Of a DNA stretch of 64,000 nt, positions 53,690-63,268 are shown in pieces. A program made the position numbers and the translations under genes. The stretch comes from Calditrichota bacterium (GTDB lineage Bacteria > Calditrichota > Calditrichia > Calditrichales > Calditrichaceae), in the NCBI GenBank assembly GCA_024278755.1, contig JAJRSO010000027.1, positions 1-64,000 of the forward strand. The letters run 5' to 3'. The notes beneath the pieces are model-generated. The model ran no database searches. It was not told where the DNA came from and worked only from the letters and a program-made list of their open reading frames with translations. Position 1 is the first letter of the stretch; each line of letters opens with the position of its first letter.

Positions 53690-53870
53690 AGTGGAAATCG
53701 ATTTATAAATTCCAAAATACAATTAACAAATGACAAATAAATCTCAAAATAAAAATAACAAAAAGCTGCGTTTACCCATCAGGTAGATGGTTTAATTATT
53801 TGGTATTGGAGTTTGTTTGCTATTTATTAATTGTGTATTTGGGTTTTAAAATTTTGAACGAGATAAACTA
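53690..53870. repeat. imperfect AT-rich palindrome
   Basis: The 209-bp gap contains a left arm at 53707-53760 (AAATTCCAAAATACAATTAA and CAAATGACAAATAAATC) and a right arm at 53793-53856 that is its imperfect reverse complement (TTTGGTATTGGAGTTTG and TATTAATTGTGTATTTGGG). The apex is a clean 5-bp hairpin, CCATC (53776-53780) with GATGG (53786-53790). The arms resemble those at 50170-50410, so this is probably a dispersed intergenic repeat family. Confidence 0.65.
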
Positions 53871-53883
53871 GTCAGCGGCAGAG

Positions 53884-54918
53884 ATGAACGTGAAACAGTT
53901 TCTTTACATACTTTTATTATTCGGCCTAACCGCAGCGCTTCAGGCGCAGGATAAAGGGCTTATCGAGGTACGCGCCGAAGTGGACACTTCGGTGATTACC
54001 ATCGGCGATCGCATCACCTATTCCATTATTATCGACCGCGACGAACATCTGCGAACGGCCCGGCCGGGAGAGGGGTTGAATCTCGGTCAGTTCGAAATTA
54101 AAGGGTATGATTTTCCCGAACCGCAGCTTAAAAACGTACGGGTAATCGAACGTTTTAATTTTAATATTTCCGTTTACGACACGGGGCGCTATGCCATTCC
54201 GCCTTTTCCGGTGGCCTATTTTTTAGATGATACGACCAGTAAATTCAGCATCATCGAAGCGCCTGCGGTAAATATTACCGTTAAGTCGGTGATGAACAGC
54301 GCTGAAGCCGGAACTTTGAAAGACATAAAGGCGCCCATCGGGATTCCATTCGATTATCTTTTTTGGACGCTTCTTATCGGCGGGATAATTCTTTTAATTA
54401 TTGCCATCTGGCTGGTCTACTATTTTATTAAAAAACGGCGTGAAAAAGGCTACCTGTTCAGCCCGCCGCCTCCGCCCCGCCCGGCGCACGAAATTGCGCT
54501 GGAAGAGCTGGAAAAACTGTTTGCTACGGATCTATTGCAAAAGAAACAGTTTAAAGCGTTTTTCAGCCGCCTGTCCGAAATTATACGCATCTATCTCGAA
54601 GGGCGCTATTTTATCGCCGCGTTGGAAAAAACAACGGCGGAGATTATGCGCGAGCTAAAGCGGCAGGAGCAGAACGAAGACTTAAAAAATATGCCGGAGC
54701 AGTTGCTTACCCTCTCAGACTTAGTGAAATTTGCCAAGTATCTGCCCGAAGATGCGGAAATCAGCCGTTCCAAAACAGCGGCGGTGGATTTTGTCAATCG
54801 GACCAAACTGATCTTTGAAACACCCGCAGCGACTGAAGAGGAAGAAGAAACGGGTATTCCGGAAATGAAAGCTATCGAAGCGCCGGCCGCGGCTTCGGAG
54901 CGGGAAGGAGGCGCCTGA
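53884..54918 (+). CDS. BatD-like membrane protein (second copy)
   Basis: A 344-residue protein with a signal peptide (to about residue 21, LQAQ) and a periplasmic beta-sandwich (near 25-140, VRAEVDTSVITIGDRITYSI). A membrane segment (near 157-180), a proline-rich hinge (SPPPPPRPAHE) and a cytoplasmic helical domain (near 200-300) follow, with an acidic Ala/Glu-rich tail. It has the same overall plan as the 49254-50141 gene. The stop TGA overlaps the batA ATG by one base, so it is coupled to the first VWA protein. Confidence 0.72.
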   Translation: MNVKQFLYILLLFGLTAALQAQDKGLIEVRAEVDTSVITIGDRITYSIIIDRDEHLRTARPGEGLNLGQFEIKGYDFPEPQLKNVRVIERFNFNISVYDTGRYAIPPFPVAYFLDDTTSKFSIIEAPAVNITVKSVMNSAEAGTLKDIKAPIGIPFDYLFWTLLIGGIILLIIAIWLVYYFIKKRREKGYLFSPPPPPRPAHEIALEELEKLFATDLLQKKQFKAFFSRLSEIIRIYLEGRYFIAALEKTTAEIMRELKRQEQNEDLKNMPEQLLTLSDLVKFAKYLPEDAEISRSKTAAVDFVNRTKLIFETPAATEEEEETGIPEMKAIEAPAAASEREGGA

Positions 54919-55913
54919 TGTACCGTTTTGCCGATCCGCTTTTCCTGCTGTTGTTGTTCGTTTTGCCGCTGCTCGTATTCTGGTATCTCAAACAGATGGG
55001 CCGGGGAAGCGGAAAAATTCGTTATTCCGATATTGGTTTGCTAAAAAATCTGGGAACAACCGCCAGACAGCGTCTGCGCCATATTTTATTTCTGTTTCGC
55101 GTATTGGGGCTGGCGCTGATCATTCTGGCCCTGGCCCGTCCGCAGTCTTCGAGCAAAGAGACCGAAACCTCTACGGAAGGACTGGATATTGTACTGGCGA
55201 TGGATGTATCCAGCAGTATGCTGGCCGAAGATTTTAAACCGAATAACCGTTTAAAAGCCGCTAAACTGGTAGCGCAGGATTTTATCAAAGGCCGTTCCAA
55301 CGATCGAATCGGTCTGATTGTGTTTGCCGGAGAGAGCTTTACCCAATGTCCGCTGACCCTGGATTACGGCGTGCTGCTTACCCTGTTGGATCAACAGACC
55401 ATTGCCGATAAAGATTGGGACGGAACCGCCATCGGGCTGGGCATTGCCAATGCGGTGAACCGTTTGCACGAAAGTAAGGCCAAAAGTAAAGTTGTAATTT
55501 TATTAACGGATGGCAATAATAATGAGGGCTCCATCGATCCTGTTACCGCCGCCCGCATTGCCGCCGCTTATGATATAAAAATTTATACCATCGGGGCCGG
55601 AACAAGAGGTACGGCAATGTATCCGGTGGAAGACCCGATTTTAGGAAAACATTACGTGCCGATGCAGGTACAAATTGACGAGCAAACCCTGCGTCAGATA
55701 GCGGATATTACCGGCGGTCGCTATTTTAGGGCAACAAACACCGAGAAACTTAAAAATATCTATGCCGAAATCAGCAAGCTGGAGAAAACAAAAATCGAAG
55801 TAAAAGAATTTACCCGTTACGAAGAGTATTTTGTGTACCTGCTTGCGGCGGGGCTTTTACTACTGTTAATCGAACTGGTGCTGGCAAACACCTATTTTAA
55901 GAAATTGCCGTAA
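54918..55913 (+). CDS. batA: VWA-domain protein BatA
   Basis: A 331-residue inner-membrane protein with N-terminal segments (residues 5-22 and near 56-75), a VWA domain and a C-terminal membrane segment (near 308-328). The metal-ion-dependent adhesion site is intact: MDVSSSM near 95, with TDGNNNEG near 197. BatA proteins of Bacteroides and Leptospira lie beside MoxR and affect aerotolerance or stress survival. The pairing with BatB 86 bp downstream is the normal order. Confidence 0.9.
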   Translation: MYRFADPLFLLLLFVLPLLVFWYLKQMGRGSGKIRYSDIGLLKNLGTTARQRLRHILFLFRVLGLALIILALARPQSSSKETETSTEGLDIVLAMDVSSSMLAEDFKPNNRLKAAKLVAQDFIKGRSNDRIGLIVFAGESFTQCPLTLDYGVLLTLLDQQTIADKDWDGTAIGLGIANAVNRLHESKAKSKVVILLTDGNNNEGSIDPVTAARIAAAYDIKIYTIGAGTRGTAMYPVEDPILGKHYVPMQVQIDEQTLRQIADITGGRYFRATNTEKLKNIYAEISKLEKTKIEVKEFTRYEEYFVYLLAAGLLLLLIELVLANTYFKKLP

Positions 55914-55999
55914 ATTCAGAATCCGTTCCCTAAGTTTGCCGAAGGAAATAATATATTACGAAAATGATTAATGAATAATTTGTAATTGGTGCTTAAAAA

Positions 56000-57022
56000 A
56001 TGAATGTTTTAAAATTTCAATATCCGCTCTTTTTACAGGGACTCTGGGGGGTTGTGCTGCTAATCCTGTTTTTTGTGTGGATATCCAAAAATAAAGAAAA
56101 GCTGCTCAGGCAATTTGGTCATCTCGAAATGATGCGCAAGATGATGCTCGGATTTAGTAAAACCCGCACCGCCTGGAAAAGCGCCCTGTTTATTATGGGC
56201 TATATTTTTCTCGTCCTTGCCCTGGCCGATCCGCAAATGGGCACCAAGCTGGAAGAGGTGAAACGCGAAGGGGTGGATATTGTGGTCGCCCTTGATGTGT
56301 CGCTCAGTATGCAGGCCGAGGATATAGCGCCCAACCGGCTGGAAAAATCCAAACACGAAATTTCCAAGCTGATTGATATTTTGCAAGGTGACCGTATCGG
56401 TCTCGTGGCCTTTGCCGGAATGGCGCATGCGCAGTGCCCCTTAACTCTGGACTATGCTGCCGCCAAACTCTTTTTGCGGATGATGGACACCGATCTGATC
56501 CCTCAGCCGGGAACCGCTCTGGCCGACGCCATCAAAAAGGCCACAAAAATGTTTGAACAGAAAGACCGAAAACACAAGGTGCTTATTCTGATTACGGACG
56601 GCGAAAGTCACACGGGTGATGTTGAAAAAGCCGCGGAAGAAGCCGCCAAAGAGGGCATTGTCATTTATACCATCGGGCTGGGTTCCGAACGGGGTGTGCC
56701 GATTCCCGTGTATGACCGCAGCGGAAACCGCTCCGGGTTCAAAAAAGATCGGGAAGGCAATGTGGTCACCACAAAGTTAGATGCTGCCATACTGCAAAAA
56801 ATTGCTTTTTTAGCAAACGGAAAATATTATATTTCCAGCAGCGGTGAAACGGAATTAAAAGAGATTTATAAAGAAATAAACAAAATGGATAAAAAAAATT
56901 TAACGTCCAAACAGTTTACGCAATATGAAGATCGCTACCAGTTTTTTGCGGTGTTTGCCCTATTGTTTTTTATATTGGAAATGTTAATTCCGGTGCGGGA
57001 TAAAAAACTGGAAATCGTTTAA
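56000..57022 (+). CDS. batB: VWA-domain protein BatB
   Basis: A 340-residue paralogue of the preceding BatA with the same arrangement: two N-terminal membrane segments (near 10-27 and 61-77), a VWA domain with MIDAS sequence LDVSLSM (near 95), TDGESHTG near 200, and a C-terminal segment near 312-332. The insert around 230-250 (PVYDRSGNRSGFKKDREGN) is typical of BatB. It ends 28 bp before the chosen batC start. Confidence 0.9.
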   Translation: MNVLKFQYPLFLQGLWGVVLLILFFVWISKNKEKLLRQFGHLEMMRKMMLGFSKTRTAWKSALFIMGYIFLVLALADPQMGTKLEEVKREGVDIVVALDVSLSMQAEDIAPNRLEKSKHEISKLIDILQGDRIGLVAFAGMAHAQCPLTLDYAAAKLFLRMMDTDLIPQPGTALADAIKKATKMFEQKDRKHKVLILITDGESHTGDVEKAAEEAAKEGIVIYTIGLGSERGVPIPVYDRSGNRSGFKKDREGNVVTTKLDAAILQKIAFLANGKYYISSSGETELKEIYKEINKMDKKNLTSKQFTQYEDRYQFFAVFALLFFILEMLIPVRDKKLEIV

Positions 57023-57050
57023 TATAGAATTGGATGAAAGACAGATTTTT

Positions 57051-57791
57051 ATGAATATCATTCTGTATATAACCGTTTTACTGATTACGGTGGTTTCTCT
57101 TCCGGCGCAAAGCATCCGCGCCAAAGTGCAAAAGGGAAACGAACAGTATAAAAATGAAAAATACGAAGAGGCGCTAACCAGCTATAAAGACGCGCTGTTA
57201 GACGATCCGTTGAATGAAGCGGCGCTGTTCAATGACGGCGACGCCAGTTATAAACTGAAAAAATACGATCAGGCGCTTGAAGCGTATCAAAAGGTCACGG
57301 CCAGCAAAGATATTAAACTCAGCGCCAAGGCTTACTACAATATTGGTAACGTTCGGTTTCGGCAAAACAAGTTAAAAGAAAGTATCGACGCCTATAAAAA
57401 AGCGCTGGAACTGAATCCCGATGATCGCGACGCCAAATACAACCTGGAACTGGCGCGGGCCAAGTTAAAAGAAAACGCTAAAAAACAGCCGCAGAATAAA
57501 CAAAAACAGCAGCAACAACAAAATCAACAGCAGCAGAATCAGAATCAGCAGAAAAAACAGGATCAGAATAAAGAAGAACAGAAAAAGAAACAGGAACAAA
57601 AGCAAAACGATCAAAAGAATCAGAAAGACAAGCAGAAACAACAGCAGCAAAAGGCCGGTGACAAGAAGAAAAAACTGAGCAAAGAAGAGGCGGAAAAAAT
57701 TCTGCAAGCGCTGCGTGAACAGGAAAAGAATAAACAGAAAAAAACACGGCCGGTGCGCGGCGGACGCGGACGGGTGGATAAAGACTGGTAA
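57051..57791 (+). CDS. batC: TPR protein BatC with Gln/Lys-rich tail
   Basis: A 246-residue exported protein: signal peptide to about residue 18 (SLPAQ), three TPR units (near 22-125: GNEQYKNEKYEEALTSYKDA, AYYNIGNVRFRQNKLKESID) and a low-complexity stretch rich in Gln, Lys and Asn (near 142-205), ending in RGRVDKDW. That short conserved C-terminus is typical of BatC. I use ATG 57051; an in-frame TTG at 57030 would add seven residues before the signal peptide. The repetitive CAG/AAA codons may slip on replication. One base separates it from batD. Confidence 0.88.
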   Translation: MNIILYITVLLITVVSLPAQSIRAKVQKGNEQYKNEKYEEALTSYKDALLDDPLNEAALFNDGDASYKLKKYDQALEAYQKVTASKDIKLSAKAYYNIGNVRFRQNKLKESIDAYKKALELNPDDRDAKYNLELARAKLKENAKKQPQNKQKQQQQQNQQQQNQNQQKKQDQNKEEQKKKQEQKQNDQKNQKDKQKQQQQKAGDKKKKLSKEEAEKILQALREQEKNKQKKTRPVRGGRGRVDKDW

Positions 57792-57792
57792 T

Positions 57793-59616
57793 ATGAAAAA
57801 TCAATTAATATTTTTATATGTTTTACTTTTAACGGGATTGACGTTTGCCCAGGATATCCGGCTACAGGCGTCTGTATCCGCCAATACGGTTGGGGTGAAC
57901 GATCCATTTACCTATTCGCTGGAGATCTCCGGGAGCGCGGCCAGTCTGCCCGATGCAGAGCTACCGGAATTTAACGATTTTATGGTATTGTCCGGCCCGA
58001 ACTCCTCCACCAGTATCCAGATAATAAACGGCAGTATGTCTTCCACTAAAACAAATACGTTTTACCTGCAGCCCACAAAAGAGGGCGCTTTTACTCTTCC
58101 CCCCGCTGTGATTCGCTATAAGGGAAAGGTCTATAAATCCAATGCCGTTTCCGTAAAAGTAGTGAAATCGGCCGGACAATCGGGAGCGGGCGCCGCTGCA
58201 AAAAAACCCGCTCAATCAAAAACGGATTCCGAAATCAGCGGGCAGGATGTATACATTAAAACCCTCGTATCGAAACGCAAAGTATATTTAGGCGAACAGA
58301 TAACGGTAACCTATAAATTATACTTCCGGCAGGATGTGCGCGGTTTTGATTTTAAAAAGCAGCCTTCCTTCCCCGGTTTTTGGAAAGAAGATTTTGCGAT
58401 ACCCCGGCGGCCGGCAATGGGACGCGAAGTGGTAAACGGAATTACTTATAATACCGCGGTTCTTAAAAAATATGCTTTGTTCCCGGCACAAACCGGCAAG
58501 CTGTTGCTGAATCCCATTCAGGCCATACTGGAAGTTGTGGTAAAAACCCGCAACAGGCGGCGCAGTTTGTTCGACAGCTTTTTTGACGATCCCTTTGGCC
58601 GGACGGTTCAAAAAGCAATTTCGACCAGGCCGGTAACCGTTAATGTTTTACCGCTTCCGGAACTGGGGAAACCAAAAGATTTCAGCGGGGCGGTCGGGAA
58701 TTTTAACTACACCCTGCGCACGGATAAAACGGAAACAAATGTGAATGAGGCCGTTTCACTGAGACTAAAAATAGCAGGCGCGGGAAATATCAAAATGGCC
58801 GAACTGCCGAAACTGTCCATTCCGCCCGATATCGAACAATACGAACCTAAAATCAGTTTTAAAACCACTAAAGATAAAGGCGTCATCCGCGGTGAAAAAA
58901 GTGCCGAAATTATTTTAGTGCCGCGGGTTGCCGGAACCTTTACCATTAAGCCGGCGGCATTCTCGTATTTTGACCCGAAGGATAAAAAATATAAATTTTC
59001 CAAAACAAAACCGATTGTGCTCAAAGTAAAAAAAGGCTCGGGGCAGCCGGCCGTTTCCGCCGTTCAAAACAGCGGTTTAAGTCAAAAAGAAGTAGCTTTG
59101 CTGGGCAAAGATATTCATTACATTAAAGAATCGGCCGAGCTGGAACCGATTGCCTACAAACCCTATTTGTCGTTTTATTTTTGGGGCAGTGTTTTGGGGA
59201 TGCTGGTTTTATTTATGGGCCTTATCGTGTACGACGATAAACAGGCGCGCATTCTCGGAGACGAACGACTGGTGCGCAGTAAGCGGGCCGGCCGTCTTGC
59301 TTCCAAACAATTGGCCGTAGCCCGGCGTCATCTGAATGGCGAAGAAAAAGGTGAATTTTATAAGGCGGTTTCGCTGGCCCTGCGGGGATTTGTGCAGGAT
59401 AAGCTGAACATAGAATTGACCGAATTCAATGCTCCGAATGTCCGTCGAAAGCTAAGTGCCCGCGGCATTCCCGCCGAAGATGTGGAGAAATACGTTGCTG
59501 TTTTGGAAGAGAGCGATTTTAAACAGTTTGCCGGAACGGCTTCCTCTTCCGAAGAGCGGAAGGAATTATTTGAACGGTCAAAAACCATTTTAACCCGGCT
59601 GGAAAAGTGGATATAA
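57793..59616 (+). CDS. batD: BatD protein
   Basis: A 607-residue membrane protein with a signal peptide (to about residue 19, TFAQ), several periplasmic beta-sandwich domains (20-430; VSANTVGVNDPFTYSLEIS, VSKRKVYLGEQITVTYKLYF and LRTDKTETNVNEAVSLRLKI mark repeat starts), a membrane segment (near 460-482) and a cytoplasmic helical tail. This is the standard BatD layout, in contrast to the two shorter versions upstream. ATG 57793 starts one base after the batC stop. The gene ends two bases before batE. Confidence 0.9.
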   Translation: MKNQLIFLYVLLLTGLTFAQDIRLQASVSANTVGVNDPFTYSLEISGSAASLPDAELPEFNDFMVLSGPNSSTSIQIINGSMSSTKTNTFYLQPTKEGAFTLPPAVIRYKGKVYKSNAVSVKVVKSAGQSGAGAAAKKPAQSKTDSEISGQDVYIKTLVSKRKVYLGEQITVTYKLYFRQDVRGFDFKKQPSFPGFWKEDFAIPRRPAMGREVVNGITYNTAVLKKYALFPAQTGKLLLNPIQAILEVVVKTRNRRRSLFDSFFDDPFGRTVQKAISTRPVTVNVLPLPELGKPKDFSGAVGNFNYTLRTDKTETNVNEAVSLRLKIAGAGNIKMAELPKLSIPPDIEQYEPKISFKTTKDKGVIRGEKSAEIILVPRVAGTFTIKPAAFSYFDPKDKKYKFSKTKPIVLKVKKGSGQPAVSAVQNSGLSQKEVALLGKDIHYIKESAELEPIAYKPYLSFYFWGSVLGMLVLFMGLIVYDDKQARILGDERLVRSKRAGRLASKQLAVARRHLNGEEKGEFYKAVSLALRGFVQDKLNIELTEFNAPNVRRKLSARGIPAEDVEKYVAVLEESDFKQFAGTASSSEERKELFERSKTILTRLEKWI

Positions 59617-59618
59617 TT

Positions 59619-60437
59619 ATGCCAAAAATAAATCATAAAACACAGAGCTTTTTTATGCAAAGGTCTCTTTTCGCTGGTCAGCAGACACTTGTTGTTTTTT
59701 GGCTGGCGCTGTTTTTGTCTTCGGCTTTGTTAAATGCCGCCACGCCGCGGGAAAATTTTATAGCTGGAAATGAATTGTACCAGCAGGGGAAGTACGAGCA
59801 GGCGGCCGCCCGGTATCAGGCGGTACTGGATGCCGGTTACAAAAGCGGAGCGCTCTATTTTAATCTGGGAAATGTCTACTATAAACTGGATCGGCCCGGT
59901 TTATCCCGTCTCAATTACGAACGCGCTGCCCGGATTCTAAAAAATGACGAAGATTTAACCGATAATATTTTACTGTTAAAACAAAAGCTGGTGGACAAAA
60001 TACCGGAACCGCCGCGCTTTTTTCTAAATGACTGGAGAGATTTTATATTGGGACTTTTCAGTATTCAACTCCTCACCTGGCTTACGGCAGGACTGCTGGC
60101 CCTGTTTCTGTTCGGCAGCGCGTTGCGCCGGCATGCAATGATTCGCGGCCGGGGCAGACGTTTTCGTTCGCTGTTTATTTTTAGCGCTGTTTTATTTGTT
60201 TTAACGGCGTTTCTTTTCGGTCAGAAAATTTACCATCTTGAAACAGAAGCATATGGCGTTATATTACAGCCGGTGGTTACGGTGTTTGCCGAACCCAGCG
60301 CTTCGGGTACCGAGGTTTTTGTTTTACACGAAGGTACCAAAGTTAAGATAGAACGATCCAGCAACGGCTGGAAGGAAATAAAACTGGCCGACGGTAAAAC
60401 CGGCTGGTTGACCCAGGAAAATATGGAGATCATATGA
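59619..60437 (+). CDS. batE: BatE-like TPR/SH3 protein
   Basis: A 272-residue protein with a signal or anchor segment (near 25-43), TPR units (NELYQQGKYEQAAARYQAVL and SGALYFNLGNVYYKL), two membrane segments (near 145-168 and 185-203) and a C-terminal bacterial SH3 domain (VFAEPSASGTEVFVLHEGTK, then GWLTQENMEII). This matches BatE. The start is ATG 59619 or ATG 59655, where the signal peptide would begin sooner. The stop overlaps the next gene by four bases (ATGA). Confidence 0.87.
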   Translation: MPKINHKTQSFFMQRSLFAGQQTLVVFWLALFLSSALLNAATPRENFIAGNELYQQGKYEQAAARYQAVLDAGYKSGALYFNLGNVYYKLDRPGLSRLNYERAARILKNDEDLTDNILLLKQKLVDKIPEPPRFFLNDWRDFILGLFSIQLLTWLTAGLLALFLFGSALRRHAMIRGRGRRFRSLFIFSAVLFVLTAFLFGQKIYHLETEAYGVILQPVVTVFAEPSASGTEVFVLHEGTKVKIERSSNGWKEIKLADGKTGWLTQENMEII

Positions 60438-60940
60438 AATATGCCCGTTTATTAATTCCCATTCTTGTTTTTGTCTTTGGTTGCGGCGCTTCGCAAAAAA
60501 CCGTAAAAATGCAGCCCGATCAGGCAAAGAAAACATCCTCCTATGACGAATCATTTGACCCTCTTAGCCTGAAAGATGATGATATTGTAATTAAACCGAA
60601 CTCGGGAAAACAGCAAAAAGATAAATCCACATCTGCCAAACCGGTTGAAAAGAAGGAAGATGGACAGATACAAACAGAAGTTGACGGTTACCGGGTTCAG
60701 TTGCTGGCAACCCGTAGCATCGAATCGGCCACGCTTATCAAACAAAAAGCGGAAGAACAGTTTGCCCCGTATGATTATAAGGTTTACTGGTCCTTCGAAG
60801 CGCCTTTTTATAAAATTCGTATTGGAGATGTTTTAAAAAGAACCGAAGCCGAAACAATCCGTGATTTGGCAAAAACAATGGGTTACGATCAGGCCTTCCC
60901 GGTACGCAGTAAAGTACACCCGCAGTCAGGCGGTATGTAA
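60434..60940 (+). CDS. SPOR-domain lipoprotein
   Basis: A 168-residue lipoprotein with lipobox FVFGC (Cys near 17), a charged linker and a C-terminal SPOR domain (near 88-160: YRVQLLATRSIESATLIKQK, then FYKIRIGDVLKRTEAETIRD). SPOR domains bind denuded peptidoglycan glycan strands, often at the septum. It is translationally coupled to batE, so the Bat system here ends in a peptidoglycan-binding outer-membrane lipoprotein. Confidence 0.85.
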   Translation: MKYARLLIPILVFVFGCGASQKTVKMQPDQAKKTSSYDESFDPLSLKDDDIVIKPNSGKQQKDKSTSAKPVEKKEDGQIQTEVDGYRVQLLATRSIESATLIKQKAEEQFAPYDYKVYWSFEAPFYKIRIGDVLKRTEAETIRDLAKTMGYDQAFPVRSKVHPQSGGM

Positions 60941-61193
60941 AAGCCGCTTTTTTAGATTTCATTTTTCCCTTTTCGTATTCGGGTTCCTTTTATTAATACC
61001 CGAATACGACCGCACTATTTTAATTTCGTGCAGCACGTCACATCATTTCGTTCGCTAAAAGCTTAAATGTTCATTTAAAAAGAGATGTAATCGGTTGGAT
61101 TGTGTTAAAACTACGCATCCGAATAAAGTTAGCCGATTTTAATCCGATATTTAAAATTAAATAAATGTACCGATAAACGAATAAAGGTTTAAA

Positions 61194-63257
61194 ATGAAAT
61201 CAATAAAAATAGGTTTATTGTTTATTACGGCGTTACTGACCGCATGTACGCTAAACGAACCCAAGCTTCCCTCCTGGGATACGCAATGGGGACTTCAGCT
61301 TCCGACAACCGATTTTGTCATGTCCGAAATCATTGACGATAGCACTCTGGTGGCCGATACAACTCAGAACGGTATCCCCATTATTCGTTTTAGTACTTCC
61401 GATACAAGTGAGTGGCAGCGAATTGATAAAAGCGATTTGGCGCTTGACGAATTAAATGAAGCGTATACGATGACGGTGGGCAATATCGAGCTGGGTGATG
61501 CGGATGAGTTTCAAACGGATACGGTTTACGTAATGGATATTCTGCCTTCCGAACTTTTAATTGGGGATACACTTTTGCCTTATCCCGATTTTTCCGAAGC
61601 GTCGGAAGGGACGGAAGAGTATTCTCACTATGAAAGTGTGCATATTTTAAGCGGAAATATCTGGCTGACCTTTCACAATGAGATGTTTTTAAATATTGAC
61701 GCCGGTATGTCCGTAAAACTATATAACAACGATGGCTCCGGAACGCAAATCGGCGAGTTTATTTTTAACAGTCCTATCCCAACGGGCACATCCGTAAATA
61801 GTGAACTGCTTAATCTGGCGGATAAAACCATTTCTAATAAGATCCGGGTTGTCTATTCTATTCCCATTATGGGTAACGCTTTGCCAACTATTTTAACCGA
61901 TGAGATGAAACAGGGTTATTATTTCAGCGACATGTTTATGGATAAACTGGTGGTCGACGAAGCGCGGGCAATCGTGCCGGATCAGGAATTTGTCTATTCC
62001 GATTCACTTTTGCTGCCTGAAGGAGATATCCATCTGAGACGTGCGGTTGTGGATAAAGGCGGGCTCATAATTCGTCTGAACAATAATATTTCCATTAATG
62101 CTCAGGTACAAATTACAATGCCCGATTTCGTGAAAAACGGAAATCCCAAAACAATCAATACTCTTCTCTCTCCGGGAGAACAGACGGTAGAGAATGTGGC
62201 GCTTGATGGTTGGGAGCTGATTAACTCTGTTGATCCCGCTTCTATTATTGACAATATACATATTGAAGTCTCTTCCATGATTGGGTCGAACGGAGCCATT
62301 GTTCCCATTAGCGCAAGTGATTCTGTAACGATAGAAATTGTGGCCGATTCTTTATATTTCTCCTTCATCGAAGGAGATATTGCCAAGTTAAATTTTGAAA
62401 TAGAACCGACCGAATCAGAAGCCATCGATTTTCCTTCGGAATTAGAAAGCGGTCTCCGGCTACCCGACCTGGAAATGCGCCTTCTCTTTGAAAATGAGAT
62501 TGATTTCCCCATAGATTTGGATTTGCATATTGTGGGGTACCGAATTAAAAATGAGCAGGTAGTTGATTCGGTGCATATTACTTTGGCCGAAGTCATTCAG
62601 AAGAACAGTATTGCGCCGGAAACGGAAATCGTTTTAAATGAAGGTTCCAGCAGTCCGAGCATAGTGGATTTACTGGCAATCCTGCCCAATAAGATAAAAT
62701 TTTACGGCCGGGCTACGGTAGACGGTTCGGGCAGCATTGCCGCAAACCAGGGAATGCGGGTAAGATATGCAATAAGTTCGCCTTTAAGTATTAATATTCC
62801 CAATGCCATTTCGCAGGAGAGCGATCCGGATACGCTTACCGAAGAAGACCTCGATAAAGATACCCGGGATATGCTGACAAAAGAAATTACGGATGCCCGC
62901 GCACAGATTAAGCTGACAAACGGGCTGCCTGTGGGAGTGGAAGTGTCCATCTACCTTGCTTTAAACTCTTCCGATTTAGGAAGCGCTGTGATTGCCGATT
63001 CATCTAAAAAGATTGTATTACACGGCATTGTAGAGGCAGGAGACTCCGATGCGTCCGGCTATGTGTCACAGCCGGTGGTGAGTATCATTAATTTTCATCT
63101 CTCCGAAACGCAGTTGCAAATTTTTGCCCAGCCGCCGGTTTTTATGAAACAGATCGTTACTATTCAACCCACGTCGGGGACCGTGCGTTTCCGTCAGACG
63201 GATAAGGCTGAGATAGATGCTTTGTTAAAAGTTAACTACATTATGAATCAGGAATAA
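61194..63257 (+). CDS. large lipoprotein of unknown function
   Basis: A 687-residue lipoprotein: lipobox ALLTAC (Cys near 18), then an acidic, Ser/Thr/Asp-rich, beta-strand-rich chain with no membrane segment. Short hydrophobic strand patterns with repeated Ser-Asp-Asp-type turns suggest several beta-sandwich domains, but I do not recognise a family. The next gene, 11 bp downstream, encodes an outer-membrane protein with a PorV-like start, so both probably act at the outer membrane. The 253-bp gap upstream, from 60941, has no assignable promoter. Confidence 0.7.
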   Translation: MKSIKIGLLFITALLTACTLNEPKLPSWDTQWGLQLPTTDFVMSEIIDDSTLVADTTQNGIPIIRFSTSDTSEWQRIDKSDLALDELNEAYTMTVGNIELGDADEFQTDTVYVMDILPSELLIGDTLLPYPDFSEASEGTEEYSHYESVHILSGNIWLTFHNEMFLNIDAGMSVKLYNNDGSGTQIGEFIFNSPIPTGTSVNSELLNLADKTISNKIRVVYSIPIMGNALPTILTDEMKQGYYFSDMFMDKLVVDEARAIVPDQEFVYSDSLLLPEGDIHLRRAVVDKGGLIIRLNNNISINAQVQITMPDFVKNGNPKTINTLLSPGEQTVENVALDGWELINSVDPASIIDNIHIEVSSMIGSNGAIVPISASDSVTIEIVADSLYFSFIEGDIAKLNFEIEPTESEAIDFPSELESGLRLPDLEMRLLFENEIDFPIDLDLHIVGYRIKNEQVVDSVHITLAEVIQKNSIAPETEIVLNEGSSSPSIVDLLAILPNKIKFYGRATVDGSGSIAANQGMRVRYAISSPLSINIPNAISQESDPDTLTEEDLDKDTRDMLTKEITDARAQIKLTNGLPVGVEVSIYLALNSSDLGSAVIADSSKKIVLHGIVEAGDSDASGYVSQPVVSIINFHLSETQLQIFAQPPVFMKQIVTIQPTSGTVRFRQTDKAEIDALLKVNYIMNQE

Positions 63258-63268
63258 TCAGGGACGAT

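Noticed and set aside
57480-57700. Hydrophobic minus-strand frames opposite batC
   Set aside because: They are the complement of the Gln/Lys-rich codons (CAG, AAA, GAA), which read as Leu, Phe and Val on the other strand; no start signals and no conserved pattern.
57475-57720. Frameshift or insertion in batC because of low complexity
   Set aside because: The frame stays open to the conserved RGRVDKDW end, and such tails are usual in BatC.
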